From NCBI GenBank assembly GCA_965216915.1, contig CBDCGS010000010.1:434001-498000 (forward strand): a stretch of DNA of 64,000 nt, given 5' to 3'. This DNA comes from CBDCGS01 sp965216915 (lineage in GTDB: Bacteria; Pseudomonadota; Alphaproteobacteria; UBA828). The translations under genes and the position numbers were made by a program. Positions 54,617-62,994 of the stretch are shown in pieces. Numbering within the stretch: the stretch's first letter is position 1; the number at the start of each line of letters is the position of its first letter. Below the pieces are notes generated by a model. It was not told where the DNA came from. It worked only from the letters and a program-made list of their open reading frames with translations, and made no database searches.

Positions 54617-55231
54617 GTGCGCGTGATCTATTATATGGCGTTGTTTGGCTTACTGGTGTTAGTAGGCTGCGACACTGAAAGTGGCGAACATTCTGCAGAA
54701 ATCGGTCAAACAAAAGAACAGGTATTGAGCGCTCTTTCGGCAGATCCCGATGTGGTGGTAATTAGTCTTCACGTTACAGAACGGGTGAGAGTAAAAAAAG
54801 AATCGCTGTACCGAATAGATCATCTTAAGGAAAGTGAATCTATAGTAGTTCAAGGGAATAATATATCTAAAGATAAACCATTTTCGATAGATATACATTT
54901 TAAAAATGATAAAGTTATAGATGTGGATTATTCTTATTGGGTTCCTGATGAAATATCTGTCTTCAGCGCTGGTCAAGAGAGAGATGAAGTGATGGAAAAT
55001 ATAAAGAGAATCCTTCAAAATTATTCTAAATCATATGGTATTAACGTAGTTAATGATATTCCTGGACCAACATCTGTGGTTTTAGGAGAATTGACGGACG
55101 AATTGAAAAAGCATTTGATGAAGTATGACAAGTGGAGTTACCAACTTCAAACAGATAAAGAAAGTTTAGTGTCGGAAAGAGCGGAATACATAGTGTCATT
55201 TTTTTTCGGGATGGTGTGTTGGCGCACATAA
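54617..55231 (+). CDS. Lipoprotein immunity candidate of cassette 5
   Basis: 204 residues, GTG start after aagga, 11 nt after the toxin stop. The lipobox LVGC (Cys18) predicts outer- or inner-membrane anchoring on the periplasmic face. The gene is strikingly AT-rich with Ile/Lys/Asn-rich codons, unlike the GC-rich cassette around it, so it was acquired from a low-GC source. No family recognised. Confidence 0.72.
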   Translation: MRVIYYMALFGLLVLVGCDTESGEHSAEIGQTKEQVLSALSADPDVVVISLHVTERVRVKKESLYRIDHLKESESIVVQGNNISKDKPFSIDIHFKNDKVIDVDYSYWVPDEISVFSAGQERDEVMENIKRILQNYSKSYGINVVNDIPGPTSVVLGELTDELKKHLMKYDKWSYQLQTDKESLVSERAEYIVSFFFGMVCWRT

Positions 55232-55264
55232 CATCTCGCGAGATTATACCAAAATAGACCCATA

Positions 55265-56481
55265 CTGGATCGACAACCGGCACCTGGACGAGCGCCTCCG
55301 AGGGCACCGGCTACGAGGGCACGGACTACGACCGGAAGGCGGGCGGCACCGGCACCGACACGTTCACCTGGACGCCGACCATCACGACCGGCAACCAATA
55401 CCAGGTCTACGCCAAGTGGCCCGCCAATCCGAGCCGCGCCTCGTCCGCCACCTACACGGTGCACCATGCGGACGGCTCCACCGCCGTGACGGTGGACCAG
55501 CGCGCCGACGGCGGCCAATGGACGCTGCTCGGCAACTTCGTGATGAGCCCGTCGGCCAACCACCGCGTCGTGCTCTCGGACCAGGCCGATGACGTCACGC
55601 TGCACGACGTGGTCATCGACAACAGCGATGCGGGTGTCACGGAGACGGGCACCTGGGTCTCGAAGAATTGGCTCGGCGGCGGGGTGTTCTGGGGCGCCGA
55701 CTTCCAGCGCATGGACGTCGCGGAGACGACGGCGAAGTTCACCTGGCCCGCGTCGGCGGTGCCGGAGGCGGGTCCCTACCGGGTCTATGCGCGCTGGCCC
55801 GCCACCTATGGCACGACCACCTATGCCAACGCGGCGGACTTCAAGATCTTCCACGACGGCGGCACGGCGACGGTCACGGTCAACCAGCGGGAGAGCGGGG
55901 GCCTGTGGAACGAGCTCGGCGTCTATGACCTGACGCCGGGCGCGGGCGCCGTGGTCGAGCTTTCGGGCTTCGACAACAATGGCTGGCTCGCGGCCGACGC
56001 GATCCGCCTGGTGCGGCTCAAGTCGAGCGACGGCGAGGAGGTGATCGACGACACCGAGGACACCGGCGTCACCTTCGTCGGCAGCTGGACGTCGTCGAGC
56101 AGCACGGCCGGCGGCTTCCCGATCGGCAGCGTGTTCCGCTATGGCGGGCGGTCCTCGGGCGGCTCGGGCGCGAAGCAGATCCATGTGCCGATCACCGTCA
56201 CGAGCGCCGACACGTACCGGGTCTATGTGCGGTGGATGCAGGCGAACGCGCGCGCCACCAACGCGCCGTTCACGGTGCACCATGACGGCGGCACGACGCT
56301 CACCACCTTCAACCAGAAGATCAACGGCGGCATCTGGATGCTGCTCGGCACTTACGACCTGACGCCGGCCTCGAGCCCGAAGGTGGTGCTCACCGACAAC
56401 GCGAACGGCCGCGTGGCGTTCGATGCGGTGCGCACGGTGCGCCACACCACGACCGACACCGAGAGCATCGTCGCGTCATAG
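55265..56481 (+). pseudogene. Orphan cassette 6: golvesin domains 1-3
   Basis: Near-identical to main-gene positions 41085-42270: GTDYDRKAGGTGTDTFTWTP, then domain 2 (KNWLGGGVFWGADFQRMDV) and domain 3 (GGFPIGSVFRYGGRSSGG). It ends SIVAS-stop at palindromic unit 8. It opens without a ribosome site a few tens of bases after the immunity stop. This is the longest upstream homology of any cassette and the best arm for recombination with the expressed gene. Confidence 0.85.
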
Positions 56482-56507
56482 CTGACCCGCGCGCATAAGC
56501 GCGCGAC
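56470..56507 (+). repeat. Palindromic unit 8 (SIV site)
   Basis: Same as units 2, 3 and 5, at the same golvesin domain 3/4 junction, with in-frame Ala-Ser-stop. Confidence 0.85.
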
Positions 56508-56519
56508 ACCGACACCGGC

Positions 56520-57515
56520 GTGACCGAGGTGGGCACCTGGTCGGGCGGCAACTGGACCGGTGGCGGCATCTTCTACGGCACGGTGTTCCGCTTCACCGAT
56601 GGCGGGCAGGGCGCGAACACCCACACCTGGCCGATGGACGTCGACGGGCGCTACGCCGTCTATGTGCGTTGGAGCGCGGCCAGCAACCGCAACGCGACGG
56701 CCGACTACACCGTGCACCATGCGGACGGCACCACCACCATCACCCACAACCAGCAGACCGACGGCGGGGTGTGGAAGCCGCTCGGGGTCTACGACCTCGA
56801 GAGCGCCGCGACCCACAAGGTGGTGCTGGCGGACACGGGCGCCGGCTACACGATCGCGGACGCGATCCTCCTGGTGCCGATGGAGATCGAGAGCCTTTTG
56901 GTCTCCGCAGATGCGGTGAAGCTGGTGGCGAACGACGCGGAGGACGTGCTCACGATCCACGCCGACCACCTGGGCGCACCGCAGAAGATGACCGACGACA
57001 CCCGCACGGTGGTATGGGATGCGGCGTTCACCCCCTTCGGCGAAGAAGACTCGATCATCGGCGCCGAGACCAACAACTGGCGCTTCCCCGGCCAATACGC
57101 CGACGACGAAAGCGGCCTCAGCTACAACTGGCACCGCACCTACGATCCGGCGATCGGGCGGTATTTGCAGTCAGATCCGATCGGGCTTGGGGACGGGCTC
57201 AATACGTACGCCTATGCGCATGGGAATCCTATAATGTATGTCGACCCCATGGGGCTTGCGATTTGCACATACTCAATTACGAAGCATACTTTGACGTGTT
57301 CCTCCCTCTTACGTCCGGGAGAAACTGCACAGCTGGGACCCGAGGGGGTGGCTTCCGGGAAAGAGGGGAAATGTCGCAACAATCCGGATTGCGCAGATGA
57401 AAAGGACGTGGGTCCGATACAGCCGGGCGTCTATGAAATGGAGCGGTCTGATAAGTTTGGCGGGTCATATTGGTTAAAGAAGGGTTTTATTGACAGACAT
57501 CTTTCTCAAAATTAG
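56520..57515 (+). CDS. Orphan Rhs cassette 6 with L,D-transpeptidase-like (Tlde1-type) tip, frameshifted
   Basis: 331 residues: golvesin domain 4, Rhs core, then CTYSITKHTLTCSSLLRPG, GKCRNNPDCADEKD and VGPIQPGVYEMERSDKFGG. The GPIxPGxY segment is the first half of Tlde1/DUF2778-like and related L,D-transpeptidase-like toxins acting on peptidoglycan. The frame stops at LSQN, but the second half, with the catalytic HPGSRSEGC motif, continues in the -1 frame. The toxin is therefore split. Confidence 0.8.
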   Translation: MTEVGTWSGGNWTGGGIFYGTVFRFTDGGQGANTHTWPMDVDGRYAVYVRWSAASNRNATADYTVHHADGTTTITHNQQTDGGVWKPLGVYDLESAATHKVVLADTGAGYTIADAILLVPMEIESLLVSADAVKLVANDAEDVLTIHADHLGAPQKMTDDTRTVVWDAAFTPFGEEDSIIGAETNNWRFPGQYADDESGLSYNWHRTYDPAIGRYLQSDPIGLGDGLNTYAYAHGNPIMYVDPMGLAICTYSITKHTLTCSSLLRPGETAQLGPEGVASGKEGKCRNNPDCADEKDVGPIQPGVYEMERSDKFGGSYWLKKGFIDRHLSQN

Positions 57516-57745
57516 GTTTGGGGCGTTGCGAGTTCTTTCTTCACCCTGGATCACGAAGTGAAGGATGTATAAGCGCGTCGAAAAAAAATAAAAAAGTCAT
57601 GTCGCAATATTGGGATGTGATAAAACTTTTAGATTTCGATGCGAGTTATGGTGGTCAGGATGCGAGTTATGGTGGTCAGGATGCGAGTTATGGTGGTCAG
57701 GATGCGAGTTATAGCGGTCAAAATGTCCTCATTGTGACCGAATAG
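57509..57745 (+). pseudogene. Out-of-frame catalytic end of the cassette 6 toxin
   Basis: Reading from aaa 57509 gives KLGLGRCEFFLHPGSRSEGC and then ISASKKNKKVMSQYWDVIKL. HPGSRSxGC holds the expected catalytic His and Cys. Upstream the frame matches if the run caaaatt is read with one extra A, so a single-base deletion in the A run explains the break. The tail consists of four 7-residue repeats (DASYGGQ). Confidence 0.8.
57638..57721 (+). repeat. Four tandem 21-bp repeats
   Basis: Three exact copies of gatgcgagttatggtggtca-g and a fourth with three changes. They encode DASYGGQ repeats at the end of the frameshifted toxin. In-frame length means expansion keeps the reading frame. Confidence 0.92.
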
Positions 57746-57763
57746 CACAAGAAGAGATTCCGA

Positions 57764-58261
57764 TTGCGACGCATATTCTTGTTCTCCTGGTTATTAGCGG
57801 GTGTTGTACTTCTTACCGTCGGGGGTGTTGCTGGCTACGTTTACTGGGGCGAAAACGAGCAGAAACTCGAGCAAGAAGCGCTCAACGCGCTTAAGGTCGG
57901 TGACTACGCTGCGGCGCTACGCCTTATTGAACCAATGGCCAAAGATGGAAATCGGCGCGCTCAGGATTGGTTGGGATCTATGTACGCATATGGAGACGGC
58001 GTATCTGTCGACTCGAAACGCGCGTTGTATTGGTTTAACCGATCATCGCAGAAGGACGGCGAACATGGATACGAGGAGTACAATGTCGCGATCGCCTACT
58101 CCCATCGTGGAAATCCCCAGATTGCACTTCGTTGGTTAGAGAGGGCGGCAATCGCAGGTTCAGTGGAGGCACTGGACGTGCTGACGGACCCAGCCAAAGC
58201 ACGGAAAGAAGGCATCGAAATCCCTCCCCACGTCGCGACATATTGGCAGACATTTCCCTAG
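57764..58261 (+). CDS. Membrane-anchored Sel1-repeat immunity candidate of cassette 6
   Basis: 165 residues, TTG start. One N-terminal helix (SWLLAGVVLLTVGGVAGYVYW) anchors a periplasmic Sel1-type solenoid (AQDWLGSMYAYGDGVSVDSK, NPQIALRWLERAAIAGS). Sel1-repeat proteins are known immunity partners of wall-targeting effectors, which fits the L,D-transpeptidase-like toxin before it. Confidence 0.75.
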   Translation: MRRIFLFSWLLAGVVLLTVGGVAGYVYWGENEQKLEQEALNALKVGDYAAALRLIEPMAKDGNRRAQDWLGSMYAYGDGVSVDSKRALYWFNRSSQKDGEHGYEEYNVAIAYSHRGNPQIALRWLERAAIAGSVEALDVLTDPAKARKEGIEIPPHVATYWQTFP

Positions 58262-58297
58262 CAAGACGACCAGGGCGCGAACACGCACACCTGGCCG

Positions 58298-59242
58298 ATG
58301 GACGTCGACGGGCGCTACGCCGTCTATGTGCGTTGGAGCGCGGCCAGCAACCGCAACGCGACGGCCGACTACACCGTGCACCATGCGGACGGCACGACCA
58401 CCATCACCCACAACCAGCAGACCGACGGCGGGGTGTGGAAGCCGCTCGGCACCTACGACCTCGAGAGCGCGGCCACCCACAAGGTGGTGCTCGCCGACAC
58501 GGGCCTAGGGGTGACGATCGCAGACGCGGTGCTGCTGGTGCCGATGGAGATGGAGAGCCGGCTGGTCTCGGCGGACACTGTGAAGCTGGTGGCGAACGAC
58601 GCGGAGGACGTGCTCACCGTGCACGCCGACCACCGCGGCGCGCCGCAGAAGATGACCGACGACACCCGCACGGTGGTGTGGGACGCCGCCTTCACCCCCT
58701 TCGGCGAAGAAGACTCGACCATCGGCGCCGAGACCAACAATTGGCGCTTCCCAGGCCAATACACCGACGACGAGAGCGGCCTCAGCTACAACTGGCACCG
58801 CCACTACGATCCGGCGATCGGGCGCTATTTGCAGAGCGACCCGATCGGGCTCGGGGGTGGGCTCAACACCTACGCGTATGTCGGCAGCAACCCGGTCGGC
58901 TATGTGGATCCGACAGGTGAGGTGGCATTCGTTATTCCGTTCATATTCCCGTTCCTTGGAGGCTCGGCGGTTGAGGGTGCCGTAGTTGGTCTCGGAATTG
59001 GTGTCGGCGGTCTCATCGCCGATCTCCTGGACCTCAACGATGGCCCCACCACTAACGAAATGGCGAAGGATGGTAAGCAGAATATCGAGAATGAATACAG
59101 TCGAGCCGCAAAACAGTTGGCCCATTCCAATGATAATAATGAGAATGATCCATGCGTTTTCTTAGCGGCGTGGTTGAAAGAGGCGAAACGACAAAAGGAT
59201 AACGTGGCGATTCAGAAGATAAGAAGGCGCAGAAAGATTTAG
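58298..59242 (+). CDS. Orphan Rhs cassette 7 with unrecognised helical tip
   Basis: 314 residues; Rhs homology starts at about 58269, only 8 nt after the immunity stop, inside golvesin domain 4. After the core come a hydrophobic pre-toxin (VAFVIPFIFPFLGGSAVEGA) and a short charged tip (NEYSRAAKQLAHSNDNNEND, DPCVFLAAWLKEAKRQKD). Tips of this NEYS...DPC type occur on other Rhs proteins, and I cannot state an activity. No palindromic unit is present because the cassette starts downstream of those sites. Confidence 0.75.
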   Translation: MDVDGRYAVYVRWSAASNRNATADYTVHHADGTTTITHNQQTDGGVWKPLGTYDLESAATHKVVLADTGLGVTIADAVLLVPMEMESRLVSADTVKLVANDAEDVLTVHADHRGAPQKMTDDTRTVVWDAAFTPFGEEDSTIGAETNNWRFPGQYTDDESGLSYNWHRHYDPAIGRYLQSDPIGLGGGLNTYAYVGSNPVGYVDPTGEVAFVIPFIFPFLGGSAVEGAVVGLGIGVGGLIADLLDLNDGPTTNEMAKDGKQNIENEYSRAAKQLAHSNDNNENDPCVFLAAWLKEAKRQKDNVAIQKIRRRRKI

Positions 59243-59315
59243 GTTGTCGGCCTACCGGCCAATCGGGTGCTATACTGCTGCCTCTTGGCGCACAAGTGTG
59301 CGAATGGGAGTGGCC

Positions 59316-59688
59316 ATGACGTGGTATGGTGCAAGTATAGTAATGGCAGTTAAATTTAAGGATGGGGTGCAAGATAAATATCCCATCTGGGAAGATGTTG
59401 TGCTGATCGAAGCTGTTGACGACCAAGAAGCTAGTAGAAAGGCTGTAACAATATGGACGTGAGCGTGAATGCCCTGATCCGTCCATGACTTGCGAAGGAC
59501 GACCGGCGGAGTGGAAGTTCGTGGGTGTTCGCAAAATACTCACCGTCGACGCTCCCGACGAATCGCCGAAAATAAATGACGTTGGCGATGGAGCTGAAAT
59601 AACCTTTTCGAAATTTGAGGTTACAAGTGCCGACGAATTAAAGAAGCTCGCGGATGGAGAGCCGGTGACAATAATATACATCGAATAA
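59316..59688 (+). pseudogene. DUF4288-like immunity gene of cassette 7, frameshifted
   Basis: ATG 59316 follows gggag. The first part (TWYGASIVMAVKFKDG, DKYPIWEDVVLIEAVDDQEA) and the second part (CEGRPAEWKFVGVRK, EVTSADELKKLADGEPV) make one DUF4288-like protein. The frame breaks at about 59448: dropping one A gives AVQYGRERECPD and restores it. A single-base insertion has therefore inactivated the gene, or it is a sequencing error. Confidence 0.78.
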
Positions 59689-59762
59689 GGGTGGCGGGAA
59701 GAATCTGGCGTCCGCCGTCGTCAGGGGAAATCGATCAAGAGCGGTCAAGCGTTGGCCCGTAA

Positions 59763-59945
59763 GCGGGTCCCTACCGGGTCTACGCGCCGACCCGCCACCT
59801 ATGGCACGACCACCTATGCGCGGCGGACTTCAAGATCTTCCACGACGGGGGCACGGCGACGGTCACGGTCAACCAGCGGGAGAGCGGGGGCCAGTGGAAC
59901 GAGCTCGGTGTCTATGACCTGACGCCGGGCGCGGGCGCTGTGGCG
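59763..59945 (+). pseudogene. Terminal remnant of golvesin domain 2
   Basis: About 180 nt matching main-gene positions 41574-41750 (FKIFHDGGTATVTVNQRESG, ELGVYDLTPGAG) with small deletions. It marks the far end of the Rhs array. The rest of 59689-60098 holds nothing I recognise. Confidence 0.85.
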
Positions 59946-60098
59946 GCAGTTCCTCGAGCACTGCCGCGCGCGAGCGTTTGAGTGAGGTCCTGGGATCAGA
60001 GTAGACGACGCGGCCCTCGCGCGTCCCGCCGCTCGGGCCTAAAGTGGCCGAGCGCGTGATCGCGCGTTGGTCGCGGGACCTGTTTTCGGCAGCGCTGG

Positions 60099-60350
60099 CT
60101 AGCCTCGTTGAGTCTTTGCGAGACGTTCCACCTTGCGAACCATCTTGGCCGGATCGCGGTCCATCGCGCGGGCAATCACAATGAACTCGGCGACGTCGAG
60201 CCGGCGCTCTCCGCGTTCGTACTTGGAAACGAAGGATTGAGGTTTTCCGAGTCGGCGCGACAACTCCGCCTGCGTTAGCCCAGCCTCCTCGCGCTCCTCC
60301 GCCATGACGCGGCAAAACACCTTGAACTCGGTGGTGAACCTGCTCCTCAA
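60099..60350 (-). CDS. XRE-family transcriptional regulator
   Basis: 83 residues, a single Cro/CI helix-turn-helix: EEAGLTQAELSRRLGKPQSF, VSKYERGERRLDVAEF and LAKTQRG tail. Such stand-alone regulators are common on islands. It diverges from the lipoprotein gene at 60486, whose promoter it may control. Confidence 0.88.
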   Translation of the reverse strand: MRSRFTTEFKVFCRVMAEEREEAGLTQAELSRRLGKPQSFVSKYERGERRLDVAEFIVIARAMDRDPAKMVRKVERLAKTQRG

Positions 60351-60485
60351 CGCCGAACCCGACCTCGTAGCCCGAAGGCAGGCTCAGTAATCCCATTTGC
60401 GGATTATCCCAAAATAGGATAATTTGTGACGACGGATCTGTTGCGGCGAACGGCCCAACGAGTGCGGCACAAGGAGGAGACGGCA

Positions 60486-61091
60486 ATGACGTGGCGGTGC
60501 CTCTGTCTAACCCCGTTGCTGGCGCTGATTGTCGTCGGGTGCAGGGACATCAAACAGTCGGCCATGTTGGCGCAACCCTTGAACAAGGAACTGGTCGCCG
60601 GTATCGGCGACGCGATGGTCGAGATCGAAACGCGCGAGAGCTTGCCGAACATCGCCGGAAATGCGGACATTTTCGGAAGAACACGACCGACCGGGCACGT
60701 TGTCGTGACCTATGCCGGCATGGAACAGGGTCGTGCAGTGTTCGAGCGCCATACGGTTCGGCTACGGTCCAATGCGACCACGATGAACAGCACGCCCATC
60801 ATCATCCAGCCATCATCGACGACCACCTACGCTGGGACGGGGAGCGTCAGCGGCACGACGGCGGGTGGCATCTTTTCCGCGAACACAGTCTCGAGTGGAA
60901 CGGCGACCACAACCGCACCGCCGATCGTGTTGCCGCCATCCGGATCGGAGACACAGGTAATCTCGAACGAGCGGATCGGGTACTCCTTGGACTTGGCAAA
61001 GGACAGGGTCTTCATCGTCGAAGGCCACGAGATTCTCATCGAAGAGGCGACGTCATCGCTTGTCCGATACCGGATCTCACGGCTCCATTGA
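60486..61091 (+). CDS. Lipoprotein of unknown function
   Basis: 201 residues from ATG 60486 behind aaggagga. Lipobox VVGC (Cys18). The mature part is beta-like with a Ser/Thr/Gly-rich middle (SGTTAGGIFSANTVSSGTAT) and ends RVFIVEGHEILIEEA. No family recognised. It is followed by a secreted protein 28 nt later, possibly co-expressed. Confidence 0.7.
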   Translation: MTWRCLCLTPLLALIVVGCRDIKQSAMLAQPLNKELVAGIGDAMVEIETRESLPNIAGNADIFGRTRPTGHVVVTYAGMEQGRAVFERHTVRLRSNATTMNSTPIIIQPSSTTTYAGTGSVSGTTAGGIFSANTVSSGTATTTAPPIVLPPSGSETQVISNERIGYSLDLAKDRVFIVEGHEILIEEATSSLVRYRISRLH

Positions 61092-61119
61092 CCGACGCGC
61101 AGGCGGTTCCAGGGTCGTG

Positions 61120-61593
61120 ATGGCGCACTGTAGGCTGGTGGGCGCCATGGGAGCTTTGGTGCTGGCGATTACCTTTCTCGCGGCATCTCCCGGTTCAGCC
61201 GAGATCGTCACGCGATGCGGATCAGCGAACGGGGTCAGCTGGTACTTCGCGGGCGTGGCGGTATCTCGCGACGATGCCGGGTGGCATGAGGACGCGATCG
61301 AAGACGGCGAATTGCAGCTCATTGTGAGCGGTGAAGAACCCGACATTATCTTTACGGACGCCACCAATCGGACGCGCAGCGCGAGAGCGGAGGGCGGCTT
61401 CGTCACGTTTCTTGGCGGAGCACCGGATGAATACCTCGTCGTTTTGGTCGCCTATCCGGCCAACGCAACAATCGAGCACTACATCTTCAATGTCGACGGA
61501 GCGGGGAATGGGTACGTCGTATGGGGAACCGCGCGGGCGGCCGGTCTGATTCAGAAGAGTTCGCTGATGCGCTCGGATTGTCGCGCCCCGTAG
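61120..61593 (+). CDS. Secreted protein of unknown function
   Basis: 157 residues from ATG 61120. A signal peptide (GALVLAITFLAASPGSAE) precedes a small domain with cysteines at both ends (VTRCGSANGVSWYF and MRSDCRAP), perhaps joined. Beta-rich segments include DEYLVVLVAYPANATIEHY. No family recognised. Confidence 0.68.
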   Translation: MAHCRLVGAMGALVLAITFLAASPGSAEIVTRCGSANGVSWYFAGVAVSRDDAGWHEDAIEDGELQLIVSGEEPDIIFTDATNRTRSARAEGGFVTFLGGAPDEYLVVLVAYPANATIEHYIFNVDGAGNGYVVWGTARAAGLIQKSSLMRSDCRAP

Positions 61594-62133
61594 GTCAACG
61601 ATCTCCGATCTCGATATCGACCGCTCGGCCAAGCTTCTGATCGGCAAAAACGGGAATGGGACGGCGATCTATGTTGCGATGGAGGCAGATTATCGACCCG
61701 ATGAGGGCAAGCAACGCCTGGCGTGGACGGGATCGGCGATGTTCTAAGCCTCGAAGGTCGGCTTTCTGGGCCGAGGCGTCACATCCAAAATAGGGCCAGA
61801 CCAGCAAGCCGGCTGATTCACGCTGGGGCCACATGGTTGGGTCCTGGCCCCGTACGCGGAACGCGGACCCAGACCAATTGTTGCTGTGAGCGGCTATGAG
61901 CGCCATGGAGAGCGATTCCTTTGCCTATACGGCCCCCCTCTCACAGGAGGGAAGAAATCGCTCTGTATAACGTCGTACGGGCCTTGTATAGGCACTGTAA
62001 TATATCGACCGCATATTTGGAAACATCGTGTAATGGTCGAGGACTATCTTGTATAGAGGTGAGAACGGTATTGAAAAACCGAAATAAATATGCTATACTA
62101 CACTAGATTTATCCTCAGATTCGCATCGGTATT
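61594..62133. other. Gap without a supported gene
   Basis: About 540 nt. The first half is GC-rich with only weak frames. The second half (about 61960-62110) is AT-rich and may hold the promoter of the next gene. I see no RNA gene or repeat. Confidence 0.4.
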
Positions 62134-62715
62134 GTGACATTAGACAGAAAGCCGCCCTCCAGGGCCATAGCACCGGCTCCAACGAATGAGCCGACTAACC
62201 CGGAAAGGCGTGGTCAGCCATCACCCGGCTTGAAGGTCATCACGGGCGAAGGCGGAAGCGAGATCGTCGTCGACCACACGGAGCCCGATGTTGGTGGGTC
62301 GTTGCTCATGGAGGCCCTGGGGGCATCAGATCTAAGCTTTCTGGAGGGCGTTCTGGATCAGCTGGTACGAGCCAGCACGAAGAATGGCGTGGTGGATGAG
62401 AAAGCCCTCAACACCATGCTCGCGATGGTCAAGTCCGTGGAGCCCCGTGATCAGGTGGAAGCCATGCTGGCGGCTCAGATGGCTGCGGTGCACACGATGG
62501 CAATGACCTTTGCGTTCCGTCTGAACCATATCGAGACCATCCCGCAACAGGACAGTGCTGAAAGAGCGTTCAACAAGCTGACACGGACGTTCACGACCCA
62601 GATGGAGGCGCTACGGAAGTACCGGCGGGGTGGAGAGCAGCGGATGACGGTGGAACAGGTGACGGTCAAGGACGGCGGTCAGGCAATCGTGGGAAATGTG
62701 GCTCGCACGGAATGA
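62134..62715 (+). CDS. Island-associated hypothetical protein
   Basis: 193 residues, GTG start. A helical domain (LEGVLDQLVRASTKNGVVDE, MLAAQMAAVHTMAMTFAF, YRRGGEQRMTVEQVTVKDGG) is often found beside a HGxxGAPKGxxNG-type small gene on alphaproteobacterial islands and prophage remnants, as here. The function is unknown. Confidence 0.78.
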   Translation: MTLDRKPPSRAIAPAPTNEPTNPERRGQPSPGLKVITGEGGSEIVVDHTEPDVGGSLLMEALGASDLSFLEGVLDQLVRASTKNGVVDEKALNTMLAMVKSVEPRDQVEAMLAAQMAAVHTMAMTFAFRLNHIETIPQQDSAERAFNKLTRTFTTQMEALRKYRRGGEQRMTVEQVTVKDGGQAIVGNVARTE

Positions 62716-62725
62716 CGCCAACCTC

Positions 62726-62977
62726 ATGAACGGCCCACTCCCGATGCATCGGAGCCCACGCTGTACGGCGACCTCAAAGCGCACCCGAAACCGCTGTCGT
62801 GCGCCAGCTGTGAAGGGCTGGACCGTGTGTCGGTTTCACGGTGCGAGAGGAGGTGCGCCGAAGGGCGAGCGCAACGGCGCCTTCCGCCACGGGCTCAGGA
62901 CGAAGGAGGCAATGGCGGAGATGAAGGCGCTCGGAGAGCTTCTGCGGGAGTTCAAAGAGGATTTGGAAGCGATTTGA
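62726..62977 (+). CDS. Small Cys/His protein with GAPKGERNG motif
   Basis: 83 residues from ATG 62726 (an in-frame ATG at 62696 overlaps the previous gene). CTATSKRTRNRCRAPAVKGW and VCRFHGARGGAPKGERNGAF suggest a small zinc-binding or DNA-contacting protein common on prophage-like islands. It forms a pair with the preceding gene. Confidence 0.75.
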   Translation: MNGPLPMHRSPRCTATSKRTRNRCRAPAVKGWTVCRFHGARGGAPKGERNGAFRHGLRTKEAMAEMKALGELLREFKEDLEAI

Positions 62978-62994
62978 AGGGCAGGGGAGCGTCG

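Noticed and set aside
44173..56507. Palindromic units as integron attC sites
   Set aside because: They are hairpins at cassette positions, but I do not see the paired GTTRRRY/RYYYAAC core boxes and no integron integrase is in the window. A recombination role is kept only as a hypothesis.
57638..57721. Possible CRISPR-like repeats
   Set aside because: The 21-bp units are directly adjacent without spacers and stay in coding frame, so they are a protein-coding tandem repeat.
61595..61906. 103-residue minus-strand frame in the 61.6-62.1 kb gap
   Set aside because: No recognisable motif or start signal; treated as an empty gap.
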